This document shows, piece by piece, positions 27,666-36,175 of a stretch of 64,000 nt of DNA; the first letter of the stretch is position 1, and every line of letters begins with the position of its first letter. Location of the stretch: contig DATBIR010000056.1 in the NCBI GenBank assembly GCA_036556825.1, positions 14,856-78,855 on the forward strand, read 5' to 3'. Source of the DNA: JAJKJG01 sp036556825 (lineage in GTDB: Bacteria; Pseudomonadota; Alphaproteobacteria; Rhizobiales; Beijerinckiaceae). The translations under genes and the position numbers were made by a program. A model generated the notes under the pieces. That model worked only from the letters and a program-made list of their open reading frames with translations. It was not told the origin of the DNA and did no database searches.

Positions 27666-28220
27666 TCAGTAGCCTTCGGCGTTCTCGAGTTGCTCGAACC
27701 AATCGAAGCCCATCGGTTTGATGATGCGGCTGTTGATCACAATGATGCGCGCTTCATTCTTGGGATCGGAATTGAAGTGCTTGTGGGTGCAATAGGGAGG
27801 GATGTAGACGAAGTCGCCTTGCGTCCATTCGAAGCGCTTCGGCTCCTCTTCCCAGGACCATTCAAACTTGTCCTTGCAGTCGAAGCGCACGTCCCAGTGA
27901 AGGTCGTAGCCGCTGCCCTCGACGACGTAGAAGATCTCTTCCGAAAGGTGCCGGTGCTTGCCGCTCGCCTTTCCGGGCGGCAAGAACTGCATGTAGATGT
28001 CGAGGCAGCACTCCTTGGTGTCCATGCCCTCATGAATGATGTGCTTGATGAGGCCGTCGGGTGAGCGCTCGAAGGGCATCTGGCTCGCCTTGACGACATT
28101 AAGGCGGCCTTCATATTCCTCGCGAAAGCGCTCCGACGCCTCGAGCGCCTTGGCGTAAAAATCGACGTATTGCGTCTCGGCATGAGCGCGCTGCCGCTCG
28201 AGCGCATCGGTGATGCTCAT
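27666..28220 (-). CDS. Single-domain cupin protein
   Basis: The protein has 184 residues. The cupin motif 1 is GKHRHLSEEIFYVVEGSGYDLHWD (metal ligands H-x-H-x3-E) and motif 2 is QGDFVYIPPYCTHKHFN. An about 60-residue helical leader precedes it (DALERQRAHAETQYVDFYAKALEASERF). The three His and one Glu of a mononuclear metal site are complete. An insert rich in acidic and aromatic residues (RFDCKDKFEWSWEEE) sits between the motifs. It is the last gene of the EutA-like/ABC/bicupin operon, 21 nt after the cupin at 28242. The substrate is unknown. Confidence 0.82.
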   Translation of the reverse strand: MSITDALERQRAHAETQYVDFYAKALEASERFREEYEGRLNVVKASQMPFERSPDGLIKHIIHEGMDTKECCLDIYMQFLPPGKASGKHRHLSEEIFYVVEGSGYDLHWDVRFDCKDKFEWSWEEEPKRFEWTQGDFVYIPPYCTHKHFNSDPKNEARIIVINSRIIKPMGFDWFEQLENAEGY

Positions 28221-28241
28221 CTCGTCCTCTCCTTTATTCTC

Positions 28242-28850
28242 TTACAGGTCGACCGGCGGCTTGTAATTCGCCTGCGTCGGCGACGGCTCCTTGGGGGGAT
28301 AGCTCACCACCTTCTGGAACATCATGTGCATGAACAGGAAGAGCGGCTTCGCCTTCATGATCAAAACGATGCAATCGTCATCGGGCTGGTCGTTGAAGTG
28401 CTGGTGGACGCAGCCATTCTCGACGATCAGCGCGTCGCCCGCCTCCCAATCATGGCGCTTGCCGTCGTGGACGTCGTGCCCCTTGCCCTTGAGAACGAAG
28501 AAGACCGCGCTGTTCATGTGGCCGTGCTTCTGACCGTAACCGCCGGGAGCGTAAACGTCGATATGCGTCTCGATCGACTGCGCCACCTTCACCGACTGCG
28601 GGTTGATGATCTTCTTGCCGTAATTCTGGGGCCCGCCTTTCCACTTCCAGTCCTTGGTGCGATAGACGCGCGGCTGGCTGAAGAGCTCGTGCACGAGTTC
28701 CCCGTAGGTGCCCTCGAGCGCGCGCACGAAGACGCGCTTCTTCGTCCAGCGTTCCCAGACGGCCTCTTCCTTCTGCTCCGTCAGGCCGCTGTTGTGGCCG
28801 AGCCCGGCCTCAGCGCGGTCGCGCTTCGCCGGACCTGAATCGTCATTCAT
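28242..28850 (-). CDS. Single-domain cupin protein
   Basis: The protein has about 202 residues from ATG 28850; TTG 28856 has the better ribosome spacing and would add two residues. The N-terminal half (about 80 residues) is charged and helical. The cupin has motif 1 YGQKHGHMNSAVFFVLKGKGHDVHDG and motif 2 AGDALIVENGCVHQHFN. H-x-H and the third His are present, but the usual Glu is absent (MNSA instead of xxxE). The C-terminus ends with a hydrophobic FLFMHMMFQKVV and a Pro-rich tail. It is sixth in the seven-gene leftward operon. Confidence 0.8.
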   Translation of the reverse strand: MNDDSGPAKRDRAEAGLGHNSGLTEQKEEAVWERWTKKRVFVRALEGTYGELVHELFSQPRVYRTKDWKWKGGPQNYGKKIINPQSVKVAQSIETHIDVYAPGGYGQKHGHMNSAVFFVLKGKGHDVHDGKRHDWEAGDALIVENGCVHQHFNDQPDDDCIVLIMKAKPLFLFMHMMFQKVVSYPPKEPSPTQANYKPPVDL

Positions 28851-28926
28851 CGCCAAGGTCGTCTCCTGTGTCTTGGCCGGCGCTGCGGGGCCGCCGCGCC
28901 GGGGTGAACGTGGCCGCCCCGAGAGC

Positions 28927-29997
28927 TTATCGGGCCGGCTTCACGATGATGTCGTTATACAGCTTGGTCCATTTGTCGCCTTCATCGAGCACCAGCGCCG
29001 GGTCGATGAACGCCACCTTGAGGCCTGCCGGAAGCGGCTTCACCTTCAGGTTCGATGGAGTGAAATCGCGCGAAGCGAGAAGGGCTTGGGCGTCGCGCAT
29101 CATGAAGTCGTAGAACAGGATGGCGGCGTGCGGATGCGGTGCGTTGCGCGTCACGCCGGCGCCGTTGAAGCGCGCGACGACAGGCGGCAGGGCGAACCAG
29201 TCGATCGGCGCGCCGTCGTTCTTGAGCTGCTCGGCCTTGTAGCTGTAGACCGTCAGCGCGACCGGCACCTCGCCCGATGCCACAAGGTTGGTGAGGAGCG
29301 TATGGCCCTTGCGGACGGACATGCCGTTCTTGGCGACGATGTCGCGGAACAGCTTCAAGCCTTTCTCCTCACCGATGGTCTTGATGGTGGCTGCGAACCA
29401 GTCGGTGTCCTCCGCTTCGATGCCGAGCTTGCCCTTCCACTTCGGATCCGTGAAGCCCTCGTAGCTGGTCGGGAGCTCCTCCTTCTTGACCGCCTTGGTG
29501 TTGAAGGCGCCCACGAAGATGTTCAGGCGGGTGCCGACCCACTCGCCGTGCGGACGGATGGCATCCGGCATCAGCTCGGCATGCAGCGGCGACTTCACGG
29601 GGATAAGCAGCTTCTCGCGGTGCAGAGCTTCCATCTCCGGGCCGTTCGTATCGATCACGTCGGCCTCGAAGCGGCGGCCGCGGCTCTCCACCACGGTCCG
29701 CTGCAGGATGTTCTCGGAGCTGCCGCGCCAGAGCCGGACCTTGACGCCGAATTTCTTCTCGAACTCGTCGGTCAGGATCTTCATGTCATCGACGGGCGCG
29801 GATGTGTAGAAGGTGAGCGTGCCTTCCTTCTTGGCGCCCTCGACCAGCTTCTCGGTGCGGTCGGCGCCCTGGTAGGCGGCGAGTTCGGGAAGCGAGGCGG
29901 ATTGAGCGAAAGCGGGCAGCCGCGCCAGCGGCAGGCCGGCGCCGGCGAGCGCCGCGGTCTTGATCAGAAGGCGTCGTGAAACGGGCTTGGACGACAT
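28927..29997 (-). CDS. ABC transporter binding protein with twin-Arg leader
   Basis: The protein has 356 residues with an RR leader (SRRLLIKTAALAGAG, cleavage near AFAQS), compatible with Tat or Sec export. The mature part has LVEGAKKEGTLTFYTSAPVDDMKILTDEFEKKFGVKV, typical of the Fe3+/spermidine-type class 1 binding proteins, then AFNTKAV and DPKWKGKLGIEAEDTDWFA. AAGGAG sits before ATG 29997. It belongs with the permease (32394-34139) and ATPase (31247-32374) of the same operon. The bicupin gene is inserted between the ATPase and this gene, suggesting that the imported ligand is the cupin substrate. The ligand is unknown. Confidence 0.9.
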   Translation of the reverse strand: MSSKPVSRRLLIKTAALAGAGLPLARLPAFAQSASLPELAAYQGADRTEKLVEGAKKEGTLTFYTSAPVDDMKILTDEFEKKFGVKVRLWRGSSENILQRTVVESRGRRFEADVIDTNGPEMEALHREKLLIPVKSPLHAELMPDAIRPHGEWVGTRLNIFVGAFNTKAVKKEELPTSYEGFTDPKWKGKLGIEAEDTDWFAATIKTIGEEKGLKLFRDIVAKNGMSVRKGHTLLTNLVASGEVPVALTVYSYKAEQLKNDGAPIDWFALPPVVARFNGAGVTRNAPHPHAAILFYDFMMRDAQALLASRDFTPSNLKVKPLPAGLKVAFIDPALVLDEGDKWTKLYNDIIVKPAR

Positions 29998-30067
29998 CGT
30001 GTTCTCCTTCTTCCTTGTTGGATGCGGCGCATGAGCGCCGCATCGGCGTGTTTCGGAAAGCTGCGCG

Positions 30068-31201
30068 TCAGGCCGACTTCTGCAGGCCCGGCTTGGGCGG
30101 AAGATCGGCGAGCTCGGCCTGATAGGCGTCGTCCATGCGCGGCTTGAGGCTATGCTTGGCGAGTTCCTTCTCGAACATCGTGCGCACCACCGGCTGCTCG
30201 TCGGCGTAATCGATCTGATCGCCGCCGATGCGCATACTGATCCACGCCTTCGGCACGCCCTGCGCGTTGCGGATCGAGACGACCTCGTGCTTGAAGGCCA
30301 GGTAGCGGGCCGGCGTCGTGCCGGTGTTGAAGTGCTGGTGGAACCACATGTTCGGCGGCACGATCATGGTGCCGACTTCCCAGTCGTAGCGCTTCGGCTC
30401 CTCGCCTTCCGGCCACATGAGCGAGTAGCCCTCCCCGCTCAGGATGATCACATGCGCGCCGGGCCCGTGCCGGTGGCCCTTCTTGTAGGTGCCGATCGGG
30501 AACTGCGAGATGTGGCTGTTCATCGAGCCCTTGGCCATGTTGAAGCGGATGTGGCCGCCGCCGGCGCCGCGCTCCTTGGCGCTGATCAGCGGCAGGTTGA
30601 CCGCGTCGGCGACGAAATTCGTCTCGAGCAGGAGGCCTTTCTGCTCGCCCTTGTTGCTGAAATAGTCAGGCTCGCCCGCGAACCGGCCCTTGAAGTCGTA
30701 CGGCGTGTTGAAGAGGAACTGGACGTCCTCGTACAAGTTCATGACCGGCGGCATGTTGGTGACCGACACGAAGCGTGCCGGCTCCTGACCCGAGCCGTTG
30801 AAGTGTTGATGCCAGGTGTTGATCGGGATCGCGAACAGGGCGCCCGCCTTCCACTCGAAGGTGATGCGCTGGCCCGCGTCGTTCCACACGGCGGTCGAGC
30901 CGCGGCCATCGAGCACCAGGATCATCTCCTCGAACAATTGCCGCTGCGGCGCGAGCTTGCCGCCGGGGGCGATCTCGCAGACGTAGCAATCGTTGGACGT
31001 GCGCGACGCCTCGTGGTTGATGAACACACCCTTGCCGCCACGCCGCGGCCACGGCTTCAGGTCGACGGTGCGCAAGTTGCGCACGTAATGCGCGCTGATG
31101 ATGTCGAGGCCCTCCTCGCGCACCCACCTCGTATATGGCGTGTCCTTCTCGGTGGCGAATTTCTTCGCGAGTTCGTCGGAAACAATGGCGTCCTTTGCCA
31201 T
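30068..31201 (-). CDS. Bicupin protein (paralogue of 60540-61787)
   Basis: The protein has 377 residues with two cupin domains. The N-terminal cupin (about 85-160) has PGGKLAPQRQLFEEMILVLDGRG, with the HxH ligands replaced by QRQ, so this site is probably metal-free. The C-terminal cupin (about 225-310) has KKGHRHGPGAHVIILSGEGYSLMWPEG and PPNMWFHQHFNTG, a complete His set. Shared features with 60540 (TPYxRW, PWPRRGGKGVFI, EEMILVLDGRGSTAVW) show they are one family. Some automatic annotations call such bicupins ethanolamine-ammonia-lyase-activating; no evidence for that exists here. It lies between the ABC ATPase and binding protein of one operon, 45 nt after the ATPase stop. Confidence 0.82.
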   Translation of the reverse strand: MAKDAIVSDELAKKFATEKDTPYTRWVREEGLDIISAHYVRNLRTVDLKPWPRRGGKGVFINHEASRTSNDCYVCEIAPGGKLAPQRQLFEEMILVLDGRGSTAVWNDAGQRITFEWKAGALFAIPINTWHQHFNGSGQEPARFVSVTNMPPVMNLYEDVQFLFNTPYDFKGRFAGEPDYFSNKGEQKGLLLETNFVADAVNLPLISAKERGAGGGHIRFNMAKGSMNSHISQFPIGTYKKGHRHGPGAHVIILSGEGYSLMWPEGEEPKRYDWEVGTMIVPPNMWFHQHFNTGTTPARYLAFKHEVVSIRNAQGVPKAWISMRIGGDQIDYADEQPVVRTMFEKELAKHSLKPRMDDAYQAELADLPPKPGLQKSA

Positions 31202-31246
31202 GGCGCACTCCTTGTTGCTGGCACTCGTCGACTTGATGTCGTGACC

Positions 31247-32374
31247 TCAGGCGGCTTCGCGCATCCCCGCGGCTTCGGGAAGCGCGATGCATTTCTCGGG
31301 ATTCATGCGGACGTGGATGGGGTCGCCGATCGGAGTGCGCAGGGACGGGTGCGCCCGGGCGAGCAGGATCGTGTTACCGACCTTGACCTGGAAGTCCACG
31401 TATTCGCCAAGGAAGACCTTCTGATCGACCACGCCGCTGGTCACGTTATAGGCATCGGCATTGGCTGGGGGAGTGTCCGAGAGCTCGACGTCCTCGGGCC
31501 TGACGGAGATGACGATCGGTGCATCACGGGTGAGGCTATCGGCATTGACGCGCAACAGGCCCAGGGGCGTGTTCACTTGCCAGTGGCCGCTGCGCTCGTC
31601 GCGGCCGACGACGATGCCGTCGACGAAGTTGGTCGTGCCGATGAAGTCGGCCACGAACTTCGCCTGCGGGCGCTCGTAGATGTCGCGTGGCGAGCCGATC
31701 TGCACGATCTTCCCTTCATTCATCACGGCAATCTCGTGCGAGAGAGCGAGCGCCTCGCTCTGGTCGTGGGTCACGTAGATCGTCGTCAGCCGCAACTCGC
31801 GCTGGATGCGTTTCAGCTCGAAGCGCATGCGCTCGCGCAGCTTGGCGTCGAGATTGGAGAGAGGCTCGTCGAGCAACAACAGCTTCGGCTCCATGACGAG
31901 CGCGCGCGCAAGCGCCAGGCGCTGCTGCTGGCCGCCCGACAGCTTCGTCGCTTCGCGGTCCGCGAGATGATCGAGGCCAACGGCGTTCAGCACGCGCATC
32001 ACCTTGTCGCGGACCTGCTGCGTGCTCATCCTGGTGGAGCGGACCTGCAGCGGAAAAGCGGCGTTCTGGAACACGTTCATGTGCGGCCAGATCGCGTAGG
32101 ACTGGAAGACCATTCCGAAATCGCGCTTGTTGGGCGGGACGAAGATGCCGCGCTGCGACGAATAAACGATGCGGCCGCCGACCTGGATCTCTCCGGACGT
32201 CGGCCGCTCCAGACCGGCGATCGAGCGCAGCGTCGTGGTCTTGCCGCAGCCGCTCGGTCCAAGCAGCGTAAACAGCTCGCCCTCCGGCACCTCGAAGGCC
32301 ACGTTCTGCGCAGCCTTGACGGCGGGGCCGCGCTGCGACGGATATTCGGTATTCAGTGACCTGACGCTGAGCAC
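31247..32374 (-). CDS. ABC transporter ATP-binding protein
   Basis: The protein has 375 residues with GTG start at 32374, behind GAGAGG, 19 nt after the permease stop; upstream frame extension lies inside the permease. Walker A LLGPSGCGKTTTL (about 38-50), Q-loop FQSYAIWPHMNVF, signature LSGGQQQRLALARAL, Walker B LLLLDEPLSNLDAKLRER and YVTHDQSEAL are all present. The C-terminal TOBE-type region follows. It drives the importer formed by 32394-34139 and 28927-29997. Confidence 0.92.
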   Translation of the reverse strand: MLSVRSLNTEYPSQRGPAVKAAQNVAFEVPEGELFTLLGPSGCGKTTTLRSIAGLERPTSGEIQVGGRIVYSSQRGIFVPPNKRDFGMVFQSYAIWPHMNVFQNAAFPLQVRSTRMSTQQVRDKVMRVLNAVGLDHLADREATKLSGGQQQRLALARALVMEPKLLLLDEPLSNLDAKLRERMRFELKRIQRELRLTTIYVTHDQSEALALSHEIAVMNEGKIVQIGSPRDIYERPQAKFVADFIGTTNFVDGIVVGRDERSGHWQVNTPLGLLRVNADSLTRDAPIVISVRPEDVELSDTPPANADAYNVTSGVVDQKVFLGEYVDFQVKVGNTILLARAHPSLRTPIGDPIHVRMNPEKCIALPEAAGMREAA

Positions 32375-32393
32375 GCGATTTTCCTCTCGATCC

Positions 32394-34139
32394 TCAAGCT
32401 TCCTTGACGCCGAAACGCTTGCCGGCAAGCTGCGCCAACATGACAAAAATGAATAGGAATGCAATCAGCATGACGCCGAACGCGGACAGTTCCACATACT
32501 GACCGTTCTGCCAGAACTCCCAGATCATGATCGATACGACCTCGTTGCCCGGGCTGTAGAGCAGGATCGAGCTCGACAGCTCGCGGATCGAGACGATCAC
32601 GACGTAGATCCAGCCGGCGAGCATGCCTGGCTTGAGCAGCGGCAGCAGGATGCGGCGGAACGTGGTGCTCCAGGAGGCGCCGCTCATGGCTGCCGACTCT
32701 TCGAGCTCCTTATGGATCTGGATCATCGAGGTCATGTTGTAGCGCATGCCGTAGGGCAGGAACCGCGTCACATAAGCGATCAGCATGATCCAGATCGAGC
32801 CGTAGATGCCGCCGCCCAGCATCAGGTAGCAGATCATGATCGAGAGGCCGAGCACGATGCCGGGAAAGACCAGCGGCAAGGAGGCAAGGTTGTCGAGCAG
32901 CCATCGGCCGGGAATTTTCGTGCGCACGACGATCCAGCCGATCACCGCCGTCAACAGCATGATGATCGTGGCGCTGCCGAGCGACAGCGTGATGCTGTTC
33001 CATACCGCCGTGGCGAAGCCCGGATAATCGAGAACCGTGCGATAGGCGTCGAGCGACACTTTGCTGAGGGCCGCCCAGGTCGGAACGCTGTAGTATTTTT
33101 GCAGGGACGACCAGACCAGCACGAGGAACGGCAGGACGATCACGAGCAGGCCGTAGACGATGAAGATGCCGCCCGTGAGATAGCGCCAGCGGCCAAGATT
33201 GATCACCCGCGGCCGGAAGCCCTTGCCGGTCACGGTCGAAAACTTGCTGCCCTGACTCGACAGGCGGGTCTGGAAATAGATGCCGATCGACGTCAGAAGG
33301 AGAAGCGTGACCGCATAAGCGGATGCAAGCCCGACATTGCTCGGATAGCGGTGGATCGCCTGATAGATCGACGACGTGAACACCTCGATGCCGACGGGCA
33401 GCCCCAGCAACGCCGGCACCTCGAACGACTCGATGGCGCGCACGAACAGGATGATGAAGGCCGCCAGCACCGCCGGCCAAGCCAGCTTGAAGGTGATGTG
33501 GTAGGCGATCTGGAAGATCGAGGCGCCGCTCATCACCGCCGATTCCTCGAGGGAGGGATCCATCGAGCGCAGCGCGGCCGTCACCAGCAGAAAGGCCACC
33601 GGCGAGTAGTGCAGGCCGTCAACCCAGATCATGCCGGCCATCGAATAGACGTTGAAGACCGGACCGGCGATCCCGAACCAGTTCTGCAGGACCAGGTTGA
33701 GGATGCCGATTTTCGGGCTCGCCAGCATGATCCACGACACCGTGAACAGGATGCCGGGAATGATCAGCGGCACGATCGAGATCGCAAAAAACAGAGCCTT
33801 GAACGGCGTGTTGGTGCGCTCGTTGACCCAGGCGAAGAACGTGCCGACCGTGAGCGCGAGCACGGCGGTGCCGGTCGCAAACTGTATCGAATTCCAGAAC
33901 AGATGCAGCGTGTCGCCGCTCGTGTAGGCGTCGACATAGTTGCCAAGCGTGAACTCTGCCGGCTTGGCCGCTGTCTCCGGCGTCATGACGCTCTGCCATA
34001 GCAGGAAGACGAGGGGCACCAGCGCCAGCCACGCGACGAGCGCGACGGACAAGCCGATGATCACCCATTTGGCGTCGAAGCGCAGCCGCGGCGCCTTCTC
34101 TGCATCGGCTGCGCCATACAGCCGACTGGTCGCTTCCAT
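32394..34139 (-). CDS. Two-domain ABC transporter permease
   Basis: The protein has 581 residues with about 12 helices and two EAA loops (SLEESAVMSGASIFQIAYHITF and ELEESAAMSGASWSTTFRRILLP), an FbpB-like fused permease. AAGGAGACG precedes ATG 34139. It is second in the leftward operon, 79 nt after the EutA-like gene, and works with the ATPase at 31247 and binding protein at 28927. Confidence 0.92.
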   Translation of the reverse strand: MEATSRLYGAADAEKAPRLRFDAKWVIIGLSVALVAWLALVPLVFLLWQSVMTPETAAKPAEFTLGNYVDAYTSGDTLHLFWNSIQFATGTAVLALTVGTFFAWVNERTNTPFKALFFAISIVPLIIPGILFTVSWIMLASPKIGILNLVLQNWFGIAGPVFNVYSMAGMIWVDGLHYSPVAFLLVTAALRSMDPSLEESAVMSGASIFQIAYHITFKLAWPAVLAAFIILFVRAIESFEVPALLGLPVGIEVFTSSIYQAIHRYPSNVGLASAYAVTLLLLTSIGIYFQTRLSSQGSKFSTVTGKGFRPRVINLGRWRYLTGGIFIVYGLLVIVLPFLVLVWSSLQKYYSVPTWAALSKVSLDAYRTVLDYPGFATAVWNSITLSLGSATIIMLLTAVIGWIVVRTKIPGRWLLDNLASLPLVFPGIVLGLSIMICYLMLGGGIYGSIWIMLIAYVTRFLPYGMRYNMTSMIQIHKELEESAAMSGASWSTTFRRILLPLLKPGMLAGWIYVVIVSIRELSSSILLYSPGNEVVSIMIWEFWQNGQYVELSAFGVMLIAFLFIFVMLAQLAGKRFGVKEA

Positions 34140-34218
34140 GACGTCTCCTTAAACGGCGGCCGTGCCGCCAGCAGCCAGGTCGGGCTTGGGAAGCGCTGTC
34201 ACGATAACGCTTTCCGGC

Positions 34219-35973
34219 CTATTTCCGTTCGCCAGCGTGGCTGTGGGCATGCGTGTGATCATGTCCGTGGTGGCCGTGGTGATGATGGCCGTGGCCATGG
34301 TGATGGTCGTGGTCATGGCCGTCGTGATGGCGGTGATCGTGGTGGTGATGCAGCAAGTGCTTGCCGTGCGTCTGGCGCGGATCTTCGCTGAAGATCAGCG
34401 ACTTGATGGTCACCGGCACGGTGTTCGACGGCATCCGGATGCGGCCAAGGTCGATGTAGTCAAAGTCGCGCAGGAGCAGCCCGTCGATGGACAGGATCTC
34501 GCTTTGTACGCCGAGCTCCTCGCGCAGGATGCTGCCAAGCGTTTGCGCCACGTCGCCGTCAAGCATGATGTAAAGCGGCTTGCCCTCCGCGATCAGATCG
34601 GACAGGCCCCGACGAATGCCCTCGGCGAAGGCATGGATGCGCTCGTAGGCCGGAGCCCCCTGCCAGCGCAGCGCCAGGGCGATCTCGTTGTCCAGCTCGC
34701 CGGCCACGAAAGCCTCGCGGTGGGCGCGGATCGCCGCCGCGAGCTTGTCGGGATCGATTGCCTCCTCGCAGGTGAAGGCGGGCTGGAGCACCTGCAGGTT
34801 GCGCCGCGGCAGCAGGGCCGCCGCGTCGGAGACGTAGCTGGTGTTGCCGCTCAGCTGCACGGTGTATTCGGAGGCGCCGAGCGCAGTGGCGCGAATGCAT
34901 TCGCCAGCCGGCAGGAACGGCCACGGCAAGGCCCCTGCGTCGATCCGCTGGCGCAGGGCGCGTCCGAGTCGGCGGCCCATGTCGCCGAAATCGCGATCTT
35001 CGCGTCCGTAGACGTATTCGCCGACACCGCCTGAAAACATCATGCCGTCGATGCGGCCGAGATTGGCGATCGGATCGGTCAGGTAGAGATGCTCGACATC
35101 ATGCGGCAGAGGCTTGGCCGTAAGCGCGGTGACCAGCGTATCCGCCATCAGGGCGGCGACCTTGTCCATCGCGGCCGCGTCGGCCGTATCGCCGCGCTGC
35201 CAGGAAAAGCCGGCCCGCTCGGCATGGTATTGTCCGGCGGGGTCGAGCCGCACGATCTTGCGATTCTCGTCGACCACCTGCAGGCGGCCGCCGATATGGA
35301 TGGCGGCCGTCGCGATCACATTGCCCTTCTCGACGACCGCAAGCTTGGTCGTGCCGCCGCCGATGTCGATGTTGAGGATGCGCTTGTTCTCGTCGTGGGA
35401 GACGCGCGCCGCGCCCGAACCATAGGCGGCCAGCATCGATTCCATGTGATGGCCGGCCGTGGCGCAGACGAACTCGCCGCCCTGCTCGGCCAAGATGGCG
35501 GCAATGCCTTGCGCGTTCTCGCGCCGCAGCGCCTCTCCGGTCAGGATCACCACCCCGGTGTCGATGTCGTCCGGATGCAGGCGCGCGGCCGCATAGGCCT
35601 CGTCGATGATCGCCCCCAGGCCGGCATCGTCGATGCGCTCCTCGCTTTGATAGGGTGTCAGCATCACCGGTGACTGGAACAGCTGCTCGCGCGAGACGAC
35701 GTAATAGCGGCTCGACAGATCCTCGCCGAGACGCCGCAGATTGATCTTCGAGAAGATGACTTGCGTTCCGGAGGAGCCGATATCGATGCCGACGCTGATC
35801 AGCGTCACATGATCCTGGATCCAGAGTGGGTTTTCCTCGAGGGGCTCGTCGACGTCGAAATGGTCGTGGTCGTGATCCGCGTCGCCCTCGTGGACGTGAG
35901 CGAAATCGAGGCCGAGTTCGTGATCCGCCAATGTGTGGCGGCCCGTTCCGTCCGGGTCCTTGGGAGCAGGCAT
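34219..35973 (-). CDS. EutA-like ASKHA ATPase with poly-His tail
   Basis: The protein has 584 residues from ATG 35973 (AGGAAAG upstream; a TTG at 35997 adds eight residues). The ASKHA fold of the EutA (ethanolamine ammonia-lyase reactivase) family is clear: phosphate 1 VGIDIGSSGTQVIFS (about 61-75), LTGEALRRENA, phosphate 2 NIDIGGGTTKLAVVEKG, and adenosine segment MMFSGGVGEYVYGRE. About 50 N-terminal residues contain a His/Asp patch, and the last about 50 residues contain about 26 His. No eutB or eutC is in the window. It leads a seven-gene operon with an ABC importer, a bicupin and two cupins. A reactivase or metal-loading chaperone for a cupin enzyme is plausible but inferred. A paralogue without tails is at 58989. 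Confidence 0.85.
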   Translation of the reverse strand: MPAPKDPDGTGRHTLADHELGLDFAHVHEGDADHDHDHFDVDEPLEENPLWIQDHVTLISVGIDIGSSGTQVIFSKINLRRLGEDLSSRYYVVSREQLFQSPVMLTPYQSEERIDDAGLGAIIDEAYAAARLHPDDIDTGVVILTGEALRRENAQGIAAILAEQGGEFVCATAGHHMESMLAAYGSGAARVSHDENKRILNIDIGGGTTKLAVVEKGNVIATAAIHIGGRLQVVDENRKIVRLDPAGQYHAERAGFSWQRGDTADAAAMDKVAALMADTLVTALTAKPLPHDVEHLYLTDPIANLGRIDGMMFSGGVGEYVYGREDRDFGDMGRRLGRALRQRIDAGALPWPFLPAGECIRATALGASEYTVQLSGNTSYVSDAAALLPRRNLQVLQPAFTCEEAIDPDKLAAAIRAHREAFVAGELDNEIALALRWQGAPAYERIHAFAEGIRRGLSDLIAEGKPLYIMLDGDVAQTLGSILREELGVQSEILSIDGLLLRDFDYIDLGRIRMPSNTVPVTIKSLIFSEDPRQTHGKHLLHHHHDHRHHDGHDHDHHHGHGHHHHGHHGHDHTHAHSHAGERK

Positions 35974-36126
35974 CAGCTTTCCTGAAAGCGTGCGCAATGC
36001 GCACCCTGGTCAATCGTCAGGGGGCTTTTGTCAGGTCTGCTGGGCGCTCGTCAACACCTGGGCCATATTCCCTCGGACTCCCCTGACGAGGGACGGTCCG
36101 AACTGCGTAAATGAAGTCCAAAATGA

Positions 36127-36153
36127 AAAGCCCCGGCACAGGGCCGGGGCTTT
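36127..36153 (-). terminator. Strong intrinsic terminator of the porin gene
   Basis: An 11-bp perfect stem (aaagccccggc at 36127-36137, gccggggcttt at 36143-36153) with a 5-nt loop lies 23 nt after the porin stop. The A-run 36126-36129 gives the T-tract on the minus strand. Confidence 0.9.
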
Positions 36154-36175
36154 CCGTCTTTATGATATCCGGCGA

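Noticed and set aside
30152..32359. A 735-residue open frame on the plus strand
   Set aside because: It is antisense to the bicupin and ABC ATPase genes, with no recognisable domains.
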